This document shows, piece by piece, positions 32,578 to 42,270 of a stretch of DNA of 64,000 bases (position 1 is its first letter; every line of letters begins with the position of its first letter). Source of the stretch: Prochlorococcus sp. AG-402-G10 (GTDB lineage: Bacteria > Cyanobacteriota > Cyanobacteriia > PCC-6307 > Cyanobiaceae). The notes beneath the pieces were generated by a model, which saw nothing but the letters and a program-made list of their open reading frames with translations, was not told the DNA's origin and did not search any database. A program made the position numbers and the translations under genes. The stretch spans positions 212,514 to 276,513 of the forward strand of contig QCHT01000001.1 of assembly GCA_003279445.1 (NCBI GenBank). The letters are read 5' to 3'.

Positions 32578-35500
32578 TCAGGCACTGAAATATTTAGCCT
32601 TTGAATGCAACGCTATAATAGCCGTGGTGCTTTGTTCAGGTATAAGTTGGTCAGACTGATCAATAGTTAATCCAATTCGAGAAGCTTCAAGCCAGTCTAA
32701 TTGTTTTCTAGAATCACTAACATTAGGGCATGCTGGATATCCAAATGAGTATCTGCAACCTCTATATCGTTGGGCAAGTATGCCTCTAATATCATCTGGT
32801 TCCTCTGCTGAGAATCCACATTCGATTCTTATTAATGAGTGACTATATTCAGCTAATGCCTCTGCTAATTGCACAGTCAAGCCATGGAAATATAAATAAT
32901 CAGAATATCTATCTTCTTTAAAAAGAAATTGGGCAAATTTAGAAGCTACTTCGCCCATAGTTACGGCCTGCATAGGGAGGAAATCTATTGGTTTGTTATT
33001 CAATTCCTCTCTGAAATAATCAGAAATACAATATTGGCTCTTACCTTTCTGTCTAGGAAAATTAAAAGTACCTAGTAATCTTGCTTGATTAAATGAATAT
33101 ACCTTTAATTGATTACCAAACCTCATACATGGAAAATAACCATAAACTAGAGATGGGTTAATTAGTTGTTCCTCTATAACTCTATATTTCCAATCAGCAA
33201 GGATTTTAGATGCTTTTGAATCGAGAAACTTAGTATGATCAGCTTTAGTTTGATCTTTAGCTTTTTTAAATTGCCACTGGCTTGAAAATAGAGCATTTTT
33301 ATCTAAAAAATAAAATAATTTTTCTACATCTAACTCTTTATATTGCAGTACTCTCGTTCCTACAAAAGGAGGAACAAGAGGCTGTTCCTCCTTTATAAAT
33401 GGTGATCTTACTATTGAAGTATTTATTTCTTTAGTAGTATTCTCAGGTGAAAGAATAATATTATCAATTCTAGACTCCTCTTGTATTTCTTTTTGTTTAA
33501 TAGATATTCCTTCAGGAACAGAATCTATAAAACCAACTTTATCATTCCATTTATTAGAATCCTTAGCTTTCATGTACTCGTCCATAAATCTTAAATCAGT
33601 AAAAGCATCTTTCCCATAAATAACTATCCCAGCATAAACACTATTACAATCTCCATTTACAAATTTAGGAGTAAGTGCTGCACCTCCAAGGATTACCGGT
33701 ACAGAAATTCCTTCTTTATTTAGAGCCTCAAGATTATCCTTCATAAAAGCTGTAGATTTAACTAGTAGACCACTCATCGCTATGCAATCTGCTTGGTATT
33801 TATTTTGTGCTGCAATGATCTCTGAGATGTCCTGTTTTATACCTAAATTTACCACCTCATATCCATTATTTGATAATATAATATCTACTAAATTCTTACC
33901 AATATCATGTACATCTCCTTTAACAGTTGCTATCAAGAATTTGCCCTTTGATTGGACACCTTGTTCATCAGTTTCCATATAAGGCTCTAAAATTGATACT
34001 GCATATTTCATAGTTTCAGCAGCTTGTAATACAAACGGAAGCTGCATTTTCCCTGAGCCAAATAAATCACCAACTACCTTCATCCCATCCAACAAAAAAT
34101 TATTTATTATATGTAAAGGTTCATATAGTTTAAGTGCAGAATTCAAATTATCCTCAAGATCTACCTTTTCTCCATCTATAATATGTTTCTTTAGCCGTTC
34201 TTCTAAGGGAAGCTTCTTTAATTCGCTTGTTCGTTGTTTAAGACTTTGAGGGGAAATATTAGAAAATAAATTAGTTAAGTGAGTTAGTGGATCATAAATG
34301 CATATACCATCCTCGAATTTACGTCTATCATAGATAAGATCTAAACAAACTTTTAGTTGATCCTTGGTTATTTTTTGGAGTGGGAGAATCTTAGCCGGAG
34401 ATACAATTGCTGAATCTAGTCCAGCCTTTAAACATTCATCTAGAAATACAGAATTTAAGGTGATGCGAGCAGCTGGATTTAAACCAAAACTTACGTTAGA
34501 TATTCCAAGTATGATATGAACATTTGGATATAAATTCCCTATTTTAGCTATTGCTTTAATTGTTTCACTAGCATTTTTACGATCCTCCTCTAAGCCTGTA
34601 GAAATTGGAAGTACTAATGGATCATAGAAAATATCAGAATCATTTATGCCATATTCTGTAGTATCTGTATATGATCTCTTAACTATTTCTAATTTATTCT
34701 CATGGCCGCGGGCCATGCCATTTTCGTCAATTGTACCAATAACTAAAGCTGAACCATAAGCCTTACAGAGTTCTAGAACCTTGAAAAATCTCTCATTCCC
34801 ATCTTCATAATTAGTAGAGTTGAGAATACATTTACCACCCGCTCGTTTTAGTCCTCTCTCCATTTTTCGATAATCTGTAGAATCCAACATTAAGGGGAGA
34901 TTTATATTAGTAACAAGTCTTGAAACCAATTCCTCCATATCTTCTTCTCCATCTCTTCCGACATAGTCGACATTTACATCAATTACATGAGCTTGCTCAT
35001 TTAATTGAGTTTTAGCAACCTGAATTAATCCATCCCAGTCATCTTCATTTAGAAGGTCCCTAACCTTTTTTGATCCACTTGCATTTAAACGTTCACCTAC
35101 TATTAGGAATGAACTGTCTTGATTATATTCTGTCATTTCATATATTGATGAGATACCTTTTTTTTCCTTATTATTAGACCTAGCTAGGATGCTTGAATCC
35201 TTTATATCGCTAGTTAGGTCTACTAGTGATTTAATATGTTCAGGAGTAGTGCCACAACAACCTCCTACAATTCGTACTCCTAAATCTTTTATAAAATGCA
35301 TTAATTGTATTTTTAATTCTATCGGAGTCAATCTATAATGAGCCTTACCTGATATATTTTCAGGCAGGCCTGCATTGGGCACACAACTAATTTCAAATGG
35401 TGATACTGCACTTAAATATTCTATATGTGATTTCATTTCTGCTGGACCTGTAGCACAGTTAATCCCTAAAATATCTATTTTAAATGGCTCCAGTATATTT

Positions 35501-36135
35501 ATGACTGCTGATATTTCTGTACCAAGTAACATAGTACCTGTGGTCTCCATTGTTACTGAAACCATTATAGGAAGTGTTTTATTCCTAGAATTAAAAGCTT
35601 TATTTACTCCGTTAATTGCACACTTTATTTGGAGGATATCCTGACATGTTTCAATAACAATTAAGTCGACATCTCCATCTATAAGAGCTTCAACTTGCTC
35701 AGTATAGGAATCAACTAGCGTATCAAATTTGATATGTCCGAGTGTAGGAAGCTTCGTTGTCGGACCTAGAGAGCCTGCTACAAATCTAGGCTTATTTTTA
35801 GTAGTATATTCGATTGCTAATTCTTTTGCTAAAGTAGCAGCTTTAAGGTTTATTTCATATACATCATTTTGTAGGTTATATTCCTCCAAAACTATAGATG
35901 TTGCTCCAAAAGTATTTGTTTCTATGACATCGCAGCCAGCTTCTAAATAACTTCTATGAACCAACTTAACAGCTTCTGGATTTGTCCTAACTAAATTCTC
36001 ATTACAACCCTCTAGTTCTGTTCCTCCAAAATCCTTCGCCTGTAGATTCTGATCTTGAAGAGCTGTTCCCATAGCTCCATCAAAAACTATTATAGGCTTC
36101 AAACTAGAATTAAAGTAATCTATAAAGCTAGTCAT
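32578..36135 (-). CDS. metH: cobalamin-dependent methionine synthase
   Basis: MetH makes methionine from homocysteine and 5-methyltetrahydrofolate through a cobalamin cofactor. The 1185 residues hold four modules: homocysteine-binding (zinc Cys227 in GINCATGP, Cys293 and Cys294 in GGCCGTTPEH), pterin-binding (about 330-600, VGERLNASGSKKVRDLL), cobalamin-binding (ligand His743 in GDVHDIGKNLVDIIL) and the SAM-dependent reactivation domain (VYGYFPCMR, CRYSFGYPACP). All key residues are present. It is slightly shorter than the 1227-residue E. coli enzyme. It is followed on the same strand by nothing close and preceded 35 bases upstream by ilvE. Confidence 0.97.
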   Translation of the reverse strand: MTSFIDYFNSSLKPIIVFDGAMGTALQDQNLQAKDFGGTELEGCNENLVRTNPEAVKLVHRSYLEAGCDVIETNTFGATSIVLEEYNLQNDVYEINLKAATLAKELAIEYTTKNKPRFVAGSLGPTTKLPTLGHIKFDTLVDSYTEQVEALIDGDVDLIVIETCQDILQIKCAINGVNKAFNSRNKTLPIMVSVTMETTGTMLLGTEISAVINILEPFKIDILGINCATGPAEMKSHIEYLSAVSPFEISCVPNAGLPENISGKAHYRLTPIELKIQLMHFIKDLGVRIVGGCCGTTPEHIKSLVDLTSDIKDSSILARSNNKEKKGISSIYEMTEYNQDSSFLIVGERLNASGSKKVRDLLNEDDWDGLIQVAKTQLNEQAHVIDVNVDYVGRDGEEDMEELVSRLVTNINLPLMLDSTDYRKMERGLKRAGGKCILNSTNYEDGNERFFKVLELCKAYGSALVIGTIDENGMARGHENKLEIVKRSYTDTTEYGINDSDIFYDPLVLPISTGLEEDRKNASETIKAIAKIGNLYPNVHIILGISNVSFGLNPAARITLNSVFLDECLKAGLDSAIVSPAKILPLQKITKDQLKVCLDLIYDRRKFEDGICIYDPLTHLTNLFSNISPQSLKQRTSELKKLPLEERLKKHIIDGEKVDLEDNLNSALKLYEPLHIINNFLLDGMKVVGDLFGSGKMQLPFVLQAAETMKYAVSILEPYMETDEQGVQSKGKFLIATVKGDVHDIGKNLVDIILSNNGYEVVNLGIKQDISEIIAAQNKYQADCIAMSGLLVKSTAFMKDNLEALNKEGISVPVILGGAALTPKFVNGDCNSVYAGIVIYGKDAFTDLRFMDEYMKAKDSNKWNDKVGFIDSVPEGISIKQKEIQEESRIDNIILSPENTTKEINTSIVRSPFIKEEQPLVPPFVGTRVLQYKELDVEKLFYFLDKNALFSSQWQFKKAKDQTKADHTKFLDSKASKILADWKYRVIEEQLINPSLVYGYFPCMRFGNQLKVYSFNQARLLGTFNFPRQKGKSQYCISDYFREELNNKPIDFLPMQAVTMGEVASKFAQFLFKEDRYSDYLYFHGLTVQLAEALAEYSHSLIRIECGFSAEEPDDIRGILAQRYRGCRYSFGYPACPNVSDSRKQLDWLEASRIGLTIDQSDQLIPEQSTTAIIALHSKAKYFSA

Positions 36136-36170
36136 ATTACATAAAATATATCATAAAGTAATACTCCTAA

Positions 36171-37091
36171 TTAATAACCCCTCAAGTCAATTTTAGTAAC
36201 CCAATCGCGAAAAACCTCTGATTTATTTTCGGTAATTTTGATAAGTAAGCGTTTTAGTTTCATCATTATAGGACGATCATTTTTAAGAACCGTAGTTTCG
36301 ATTTTTTTAATTGGAGTAATTTTTGCTGCCGTACCAGTAAGAAATACTTCATCTGCTATGAAAAGCTCAGTTTTATCGACTGGTCTTTCTATTACGTTTA
36401 TATTCAAATAATTAGCAATTTCTATGACACTTGCCCTTGTAATGCCTTCGAGGATATCTTGATCAACACCTGGAGTAATCAGATTTCCATCTCTAACAAG
36501 AAACAAGTTCATACCACTTGCCTCACTAACTTTGCCTCTTGAGTTCAATAATAGTGCCTCGTCAAATCCAGATTTAACAGCCTCTGTCTTAGCTAGGGAG
36601 CTTGTTATATATGCACCGCTTATTTTTCCTCTCAATGGCAAGGAACAATCTTCTTGTCTCTGCCAACTGCTAATTCGGCAAGTAACCCCTTCCGGAGAAA
36701 GATAGTCTCCAAGCTCTAAACCATAAATGAAAAAGTCTGTTTCTATATTATGTAACCTTGGGGCAATACCCAGATCACTTGTAAAAACAAATGGCCTTAT
36801 ATAAATAGGCTTTGAAGGCTTGTTTGCTTGAATCCACTTTTCGATACTATTAATAATGGTTTCTTCGCTTAATTCGGTGAGGAGAAGACTTGCGCTTTGG
36901 GAGAGTCTCTTAGCGTGTCTGTCTAGCCTAAATAAAAGGAATTTGTCAGAATCAGTGGGATCTGGGATAGCCCTCATTCCACCAAAAGCGCCTGTACCAT
37001 AATGGAGGGCATGGGTTGCTATAGATATTTTTGCTTCTTCAAATGGTACGCACTTGCCTTTGAACCAAGCGTAAGGAAGAAAATCATGCAT
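36171..37091 (-). CDS. ilvE: branched-chain amino acid aminotransferase
   Basis: IlvE catalyses the last step of valine, leucine and isoleucine synthesis, or the first step of their breakdown. The 306-residue fold-type IV PLP enzyme has the substrate strand HALHYGTGAFGGMRAI, the PLP lysine at Lys156 in RGKISGAYITSSLAKTEA and the signature EASGMNLFLVRDGNLITP, with GITRASVIEIA near the end. The length is standard. It is the gene upstream of metH on the same strand and is divergent from cobN, 75 bases apart. Confidence 0.94.
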   Translation of the reverse strand: MHDFLPYAWFKGKCVPFEEAKISIATHALHYGTGAFGGMRAIPDPTDSDKFLLFRLDRHAKRLSQSASLLLTELSEETIINSIEKWIQANKPSKPIYIRPFVFTSDLGIAPRLHNIETDFFIYGLELGDYLSPEGVTCRISSWQRQEDCSLPLRGKISGAYITSSLAKTEAVKSGFDEALLLNSRGKVSEASGMNLFLVRDGNLITPGVDQDILEGITRASVIEIANYLNINVIERPVDKTELFIADEVFLTGTAAKITPIKKIETTVLKNDRPIMMKLKRLLIKITENKSEVFRDWVTKIDLRGY

Positions 37092-37165
37092 AACAATAAA
37101 ACACCTTGCTCATCTTTCCTTTACGGTTTTTCACGATTAGATCAACCAACTTAGATAATAGGTTA

Positions 37166-40100
37166 ATGCATAGAATCGCCAGTCTTCCAACTGAGGAACC
37201 TTCTGAAAATTTAGCACTAATTGAGCAACCTCATGCGCCTATCCTCTTCCTTACAACTGCAGCTTCAGATGTTTCAACATTAGCTTATCTTCTTCATGAG
37301 AAAAAGGGTTTTAAGCAAAGATATGAAATAAGAGCTATTCACATCAATTCCCTTAAACACAATGCACAAATTGACCATTATATTTCGACCACATGTTCTA
37401 AAGCTAAAATAATAATAGTCAGATTTCTTGGTAGTCGTTCTATCTGGTCTTATGGTTTTGAACAATTAATCGACTGGGCTAATAAGGATACAATAACTAG
37501 AAGATTGATAATCCTATCAGGAACTGAAGAGGATGAGGTAGAGCTAAATGGTATGAGTAATATAAATTACCAAATATCAAGAAAGCTGGGTAAATTATTA
37601 AGAGTAGGAGGATTTGAAAATATGCAAATATTCCTTAATATTATATTCAATTATATAGATAATAAGGATGTGAATATTAATGACATTAGAGTAAAAAAAC
37701 TAGAAGATCCTTATTTATGGGACTGGAAAAAAGGCAATGGTGAGAAAGTCGGAATAATTTTCTATAGCTCCATGTTAAATTCAGGAAATACTGAATATGC
37801 GCATAATTTATTAACATTACTGAGGGATGAAGGGATAAATCCAAGGGCTATTTGGGTAAGTAGTTTAAAGAATAAATATGTTCAAAATAGAATTCTTAAA
37901 CTTTTCAAGCATGAGAATCTAAGTTGTATTTTAACATCTACATCCTTTGCTTCAGTTAACTTCGAGGATTCATCTGATGGCTGTCAGATATGGGATAAAT
38001 TAAACTTACCAGTATTGCAGATATTAACCTCTAATAAACAGAAAAAAGAATGGGAACAATCATCTAGAGGCATTGATGCTATCGATTTATCTATGCAGGT
38101 TGTAATGCCAGAACTGGATGGTCGAATAACAACCAAAATTGCTGCTTTTAAAGAAAAGATTGAAGATGATTTGTCACTCTACTCTCCTATATATAAGTTA
38201 CAAGCAGATACTAAAAACCTAAGTTGGATTGTTTCCTTTACTTCGTCATGGATATCCTTACAAAAAGCACAGAAGAAAGACGTAAAAGCAGTATTAATTT
38301 TATCTAATTATCCAATCAAAGACGGTAGAATAGCAAATGGTGTTGGATTAGATACACCCGCAAGTATCTTATCTATTCTAAAGTTTCTCAAGGATGAGGG
38401 ATATTACCTTGGAGACAATAGTTTACCAAAAGAACCTAAGGAATTAATGAGATTAATACTTTCTAATAGGACAAACTCACAAGAAACTAGATCCAATCCA
38501 GCACTTGCTTATCTCTCGCTAGATCAATATCTTAAATATTGGGAAGTATTATCAGAGAAAACAAAAGAAAAAGTAGTTAAATCATGGAAAAAACCCCATG
38601 AATCAAAGGAATTAGAAAAGGATGGTTTTGCTATTCATGGAATTCAATTTGGTAATATTGTACTTTTAATACAACCTTCCAGAGGATATACAGAAGACAA
38701 TATAGAGGACATTCACTCACCAACACTTGCGCCTCCTCATCGGTACCTTGCTCAATATCACTGGATTACAAATTATTTTAAAGCTAATTTAATCTTACAT
38801 ATGGGTAAACATGGCACTGCAGAATGGTTGCCAGGGAAAAGTGTTGGGTTGAGTCCAAACTGCTTCCCACAAATTATTGTTCCTCCTTTACCATATTTTT
38901 ACACTTTCATTGTTAATGACCCTGGTGAAGGCTCTCAGGCTAAAAGAAGAACTCATGCGACTATTTTAGATCATTTAACACCTCCTTTAGCACGGTCTGG
39001 TCTTACAAATGATCTTATCGAGGTTGAATGTTTATTAGACGAATATCACGAAGCTATGGTACTAGATTCAAGTCGCATGAAGATAATAAAAGCTAAGCTA
39101 GACATACTTATTAAGGAACTGAATCTTACAGATATTTTTACATCCTCTAATAACGAGACCCTAGGCTTAAATAAAGAAAATCTCTATAATAAAATCGAAG
39201 GCTATTTATGTGAGCTAAAAGAATCCCAGATAAGATCAGGATTGCATGTATATGGTTCTTTGCCAAGTAAATCAAAGTTAATAGAATTAACTTTGTCTAT
39301 ATTTCTACCCCCTAGCTTAAACACTTTGGGTATCACACAGACATTAGCCTCTTACTTAGATATTGATATAGATCCTTGGAGCGATGCTGAGGAAGATGAA
39401 ATTGACAAGAGAGATATAGCCAAAATTTCATATTTAACGAGCACAAAGATGAGGATTAAAGGTGATTTTATAAATTGGATTACAGACCAAGCTAAACATA
39501 TAGTTGCTTTTTATCTTATAAAAGCTAAGGCAATTGATGGTCCTAATCAGTCAAATTTGATTATAGATGAATTACAATACTTCATAGATGAAGACATTAC
39601 TAACCCATCAATCAATCATCTAAAAACCAATCTTATACCTAAAATTCTAGCTTCGCCAAAGAGGGAAATGCTCGCTGTCCAAAATTCCTTTAAAGGATTA
39701 CGAGTTCCAAGTGGTCCTTCTGGCGCACCATCAAGAGGGGACTCAGAGGTCCTCCCAACCGGTAAGAATTTTTACAGCGTAGATTTACGCTCCTTACCAA
39801 CTGAATCAGCTTGGGACCTTGGACGTCGTAGCGCTGAATTGATCACAGAATTATATGTTTTAGAGAATGGAGAAGATTTAACTCATCTTGCACTTTCTGT
39901 CTGGGCTACTTCTACTATGAGAAATGGTGGAGAGGACATTGCACAACTTTTAGCATTAATTGGAATCCAGCCTGTCTGGGACAGAGTAACACGCAGATTA
40001 ATTGACATTGAAGTTATTCCTCTAAATATATTAAATAGACCAAGAGTAGATGTAACCCTTAGGATATCTGGATTATTTAGAGATGCATTCCCCAATTTAA

Positions 40101-40921
40101 TTGGCTTGGTTAATAAAGCACAAGCAAAAATAAGATCATTAAACGAACCAGCAGAACTCAATCCTTATGCATTTGCAAATAGGAATGGAGAACCTGTCGC
40201 TAGAGTATATGGATCATCCCCAGAAGGCTACGGAACAGGTATACAGGAATTCATAAGCCTATCAAGTTGGGATAGCCAAGAAGAACTTGCTAATTGTTTT
40301 ATTGAGCATAGTAAGTGGCAGTATAATGATGCTAATGAACCTGTAAGTAACAAGAAAGAACTAGAACATACTCTTAAAAATATAAGTGTAGTGATGCATA
40401 ACCAGGATAATAGAGAACACGATTTATTAGATTCTGATGACTATTACCAATTCCATGGTGGATTATCAAATGCAGTAAAGAAAGTATCTGGTAGCAAACC
40501 TCACTTATACTTTGGAGATAACTCTAGACATAATCGTCCTAAAGTCCACAAATTACAAAAAGAAATCGATAAAGTTATAAGATCTAGATTATTAAATCCA
40601 AAATGGATTGAAGGAATTAAAGAGCATGGGTACAAAGGTGCCTTTGAAATGTCAGCTAGTTTAGATTACCTTTTTGCATATGACGCGACTACTGATGTCG
40701 TTTCTGATTGGAGTTATTCATCAATACTTAAAAGTTGGCTAAAGGATGAAGATACACTCAAATTTTTTATGAATGAAAATCCTTGGGTACTCAGAGATAT
40801 ATCAGAACGATTCCTTGAGGCAGCAAATAGAGGTATGTGGAATGCAAATGATGAAGAAATCAACTTCATAAAAGAAATATTATTATTATCTGAAAAAAAT
40901 ATCGAAGAATTTAATTTCTAG
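37166..40921 (+). CDS. cobN: aerobic cobaltochelatase subunit CobN
   Basis: CobN is the large catalytic subunit that inserts cobalt into hydrogenobyrinic acid a,c-diamide (or a related corrin) using ATP with ChlI/ChlD-type partners. The 1251-residue protein shows the family landmarks MGKHGTAEWLPGKSVGLSPN, NDPGEGSQAKRRTHATILDH, LPTGKNFYSVDLRSLP and RVYGSSPEGYGTGIQ. It resembles ChlH of magnesium chelatase but lacks its protoporphyrin-specific start. I start at ATG 37166 (MHRIASLPTEEP); a TTG 20 codons earlier is less likely. In cyanobacteria that use CobN, ChlI/ChlD can serve as partners; that is inference. Divergent from ilvE. Confidence 0.93.
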   Translation: MHRIASLPTEEPSENLALIEQPHAPILFLTTAASDVSTLAYLLHEKKGFKQRYEIRAIHINSLKHNAQIDHYISTTCSKAKIIIVRFLGSRSIWSYGFEQLIDWANKDTITRRLIILSGTEEDEVELNGMSNINYQISRKLGKLLRVGGFENMQIFLNIIFNYIDNKDVNINDIRVKKLEDPYLWDWKKGNGEKVGIIFYSSMLNSGNTEYAHNLLTLLRDEGINPRAIWVSSLKNKYVQNRILKLFKHENLSCILTSTSFASVNFEDSSDGCQIWDKLNLPVLQILTSNKQKKEWEQSSRGIDAIDLSMQVVMPELDGRITTKIAAFKEKIEDDLSLYSPIYKLQADTKNLSWIVSFTSSWISLQKAQKKDVKAVLILSNYPIKDGRIANGVGLDTPASILSILKFLKDEGYYLGDNSLPKEPKELMRLILSNRTNSQETRSNPALAYLSLDQYLKYWEVLSEKTKEKVVKSWKKPHESKELEKDGFAIHGIQFGNIVLLIQPSRGYTEDNIEDIHSPTLAPPHRYLAQYHWITNYFKANLILHMGKHGTAEWLPGKSVGLSPNCFPQIIVPPLPYFYTFIVNDPGEGSQAKRRTHATILDHLTPPLARSGLTNDLIEVECLLDEYHEAMVLDSSRMKIIKAKLDILIKELNLTDIFTSSNNETLGLNKENLYNKIEGYLCELKESQIRSGLHVYGSLPSKSKLIELTLSIFLPPSLNTLGITQTLASYLDIDIDPWSDAEEDEIDKRDIAKISYLTSTKMRIKGDFINWITDQAKHIVAFYLIKAKAIDGPNQSNLIIDELQYFIDEDITNPSINHLKTNLIPKILASPKREMLAVQNSFKGLRVPSGPSGAPSRGDSEVLPTGKNFYSVDLRSLPTESAWDLGRRSAELITELYVLENGEDLTHLALSVWATSTMRNGGEDIAQLLALIGIQPVWDRVTRRLIDIEVIPLNILNRPRVDVTLRISGLFRDAFPNLIGLVNKAQAKIRSLNEPAELNPYAFANRNGEPVARVYGSSPEGYGTGIQEFISLSSWDSQEELANCFIEHSKWQYNDANEPVSNKKELEHTLKNISVVMHNQDNREHDLLDSDDYYQFHGGLSNAVKKVSGSKPHLYFGDNSRHNRPKVHKLQKEIDKVIRSRLLNPKWIEGIKEHGYKGAFEMSASLDYLFAYDATTDVVSDWSYSSILKSWLKDEDTLKFFMNENPWVLRDISERFLEAANRGMWNANDEEINFIKEILLLSEKNIEEFNF

Positions 40922-40940
40922 GAATGGCCAATGTATATTA

Positions 40941-41591
40941 TTACCTACCTAAAAGTGAATATCCGTGGGTATCAGTTCCACAAGAAGACAACATTTTATA
41001 TTTCTTAGCAAGTTGACTTATAGATTTGCAGACTAATTGAGAAGGACTCCACGTAGGAGATAGATCATAGTCATACCATACCTCAAGACCATTGATACCA
41101 ACAAGATGAGCCTCATGAATTAAAGTTGGGAAATCAATCCTGTACCTAGCGGGATGAGCCAAAATAGAGATTCCACTTGATTCCTTAATAGCCTTAACCA
41201 CATTCTCAGCTCTTAAGGATGAACCAGTGACGGCCTCTCCATGAAAATATGGTTGAATAGGTTGAGAATATATATCGAAGCCCAATCCTATAACGTGGAC
41301 TAAACAACCTTTTAATAGGCAACTAATTTCTATACCAGTCCATAAATTAGTAGGAGATATAGAGAAATGTGATTTTTCAAGGTAACTTTTTATTTTTAGA
41401 TAGCCTTCGATAGAATGATGATCTGTTATTGCTAGATGCTTTAGGCCTAGAGTAGAAGCCTGTTTAATAAGTTCTATAGGATCCATGCTACCATCACTTG
41501 ACGTAGTATGGCAATGAAAATTGATACTTCTAGGGCAGCTTTGACTATCAATATTTTTTAATACATCAACAATAGGAATATTAATAGACAC
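40941..41591 (-). CDS. PHP-domain metal-dependent phosphoesterase
   Basis: The 216-residue protein has the PHP motifs: NFHCHTTSSDGSMDPIELI (H-X-H), LAITDHHSIEGY (DHH), ISILAHPARYRI and SSCGTDTHGYSLLGR. Together they form a trinuclear metal site. Related bacterial enzymes are 5'-3' exoribonucleases or 3',5'-bisphosphate phosphatases (TrpH/YciV group), but the substrate cannot be told here. It converges on cobN, 20 bases apart, and ends 15 bases before hemJ's 3' end on the same strand. Confidence 0.9.
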   Translation of the reverse strand: MSINIPIVDVLKNIDSQSCPRSINFHCHTTSSDGSMDPIELIKQASTLGLKHLAITDHHSIEGYLKIKSYLEKSHFSISPTNLWTGIEISCLLKGCLVHVIGLGFDIYSQPIQPYFHGEAVTGSSLRAENVVKAIKESSGISILAHPARYRIDFPTLIHEAHLVGINGLEVWYDYDLSPTWSPSQLVCKSISQLAKKYKMLSSCGTDTHGYSLLGR

Positions 41592-41605
41592 AATTCAATA
41601 GATTT

Positions 41606-42163
41606 TTAACTGTTACGTAATCGTCTATATCTTGCGTAAAATTGTATAGAAAGTGCCATAAATATTACAAGAGCAACTATTAGCCAGGTGGCTGAACTAG
41701 TGGGAAAATTATTCTTAAATACAACTAACATAACAACAATTACCAGAAACAGGGTAGGAAGCTCATTAAGAATCCTTAATTGCTTTCCTGTCCATATACA
41801 TTTGTTATTAGCTAAGGAATTCATTAATCTATAACAAAAAAAATGATAACAAAGCAGCAGAGCTACAAAAACAAGCTTTATCTGCATCCACCTTTCAGAT
41901 AACCAGGTTGGCTGAAGTATTAACAATCCAACCGCCATGCTGACTGTAAGTATCATGCCAGGAGTAGTAATAATGTTAGCTAATCTCTTTTCCATTAATG
42001 AATATTGATTGACAAAGGCAAGTTTTACATCTCCTTCTAGCTCTTTAGCCTCTACATGGTAAATAAATAGTCTGACAAGATAAAAGAGCCCAGCAAACCA
42101 AACAACTACTCCAATAATATGGAGGGATTTAAACCATAAATATGCCTCTGGTGGCAAAGTCAT
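41606..42163 (-). CDS. hemJ: protoporphyrinogen IX oxidase, HemJ type
   Basis: HemJ oxidises protoporphyrinogen IX to protoporphyrin IX, feeding both heme and chlorophyll. It is the main form in cyanobacteria. The 185-residue membrane protein has four to five hydrophobic segments. The N-terminus (LPPEAYLWFKSLHIIGVVVW, AGLFYLVRLFIYHVEAKE) carries the conserved Trp, His and Arg of the UPF0093/HemJ family, and RWMQIKLVFVALLLCYHFF is another landmark. The length fits. It lies 107 bases downstream of uvrC on the same strand; the pairing with PHP is positional. Confidence 0.88.
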   Translation of the reverse strand: MTLPPEAYLWFKSLHIIGVVVWFAGLFYLVRLFIYHVEAKELEGDVKLAFVNQYSLMEKRLANIITTPGMILTVSMAVGLLILQPTWLSERWMQIKLVFVALLLCYHFFCYRLMNSLANNKCIWTGKQLRILNELPTLFLVIVVMLVVFKNNFPTSSATWLIVALVIFMALSIQFYARYRRLRNS

Positions 42164-42270
42164 GCTATTAATTATATTAAATTTATGATAGGCAGAAATG
42201 TGATAAATGTCATCTCGTATAATAGTTGATTATGAAATTTGTTATATTTTATGGGTTTTTAAATACAATG

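Noticed and set aside
37106..37165. 20-codon TTG-started extension of cobN
   Set aside because: The ATG at 37166 starts the family-like N-terminus, and the extension occupies the ilvE-cobN promoter gap.
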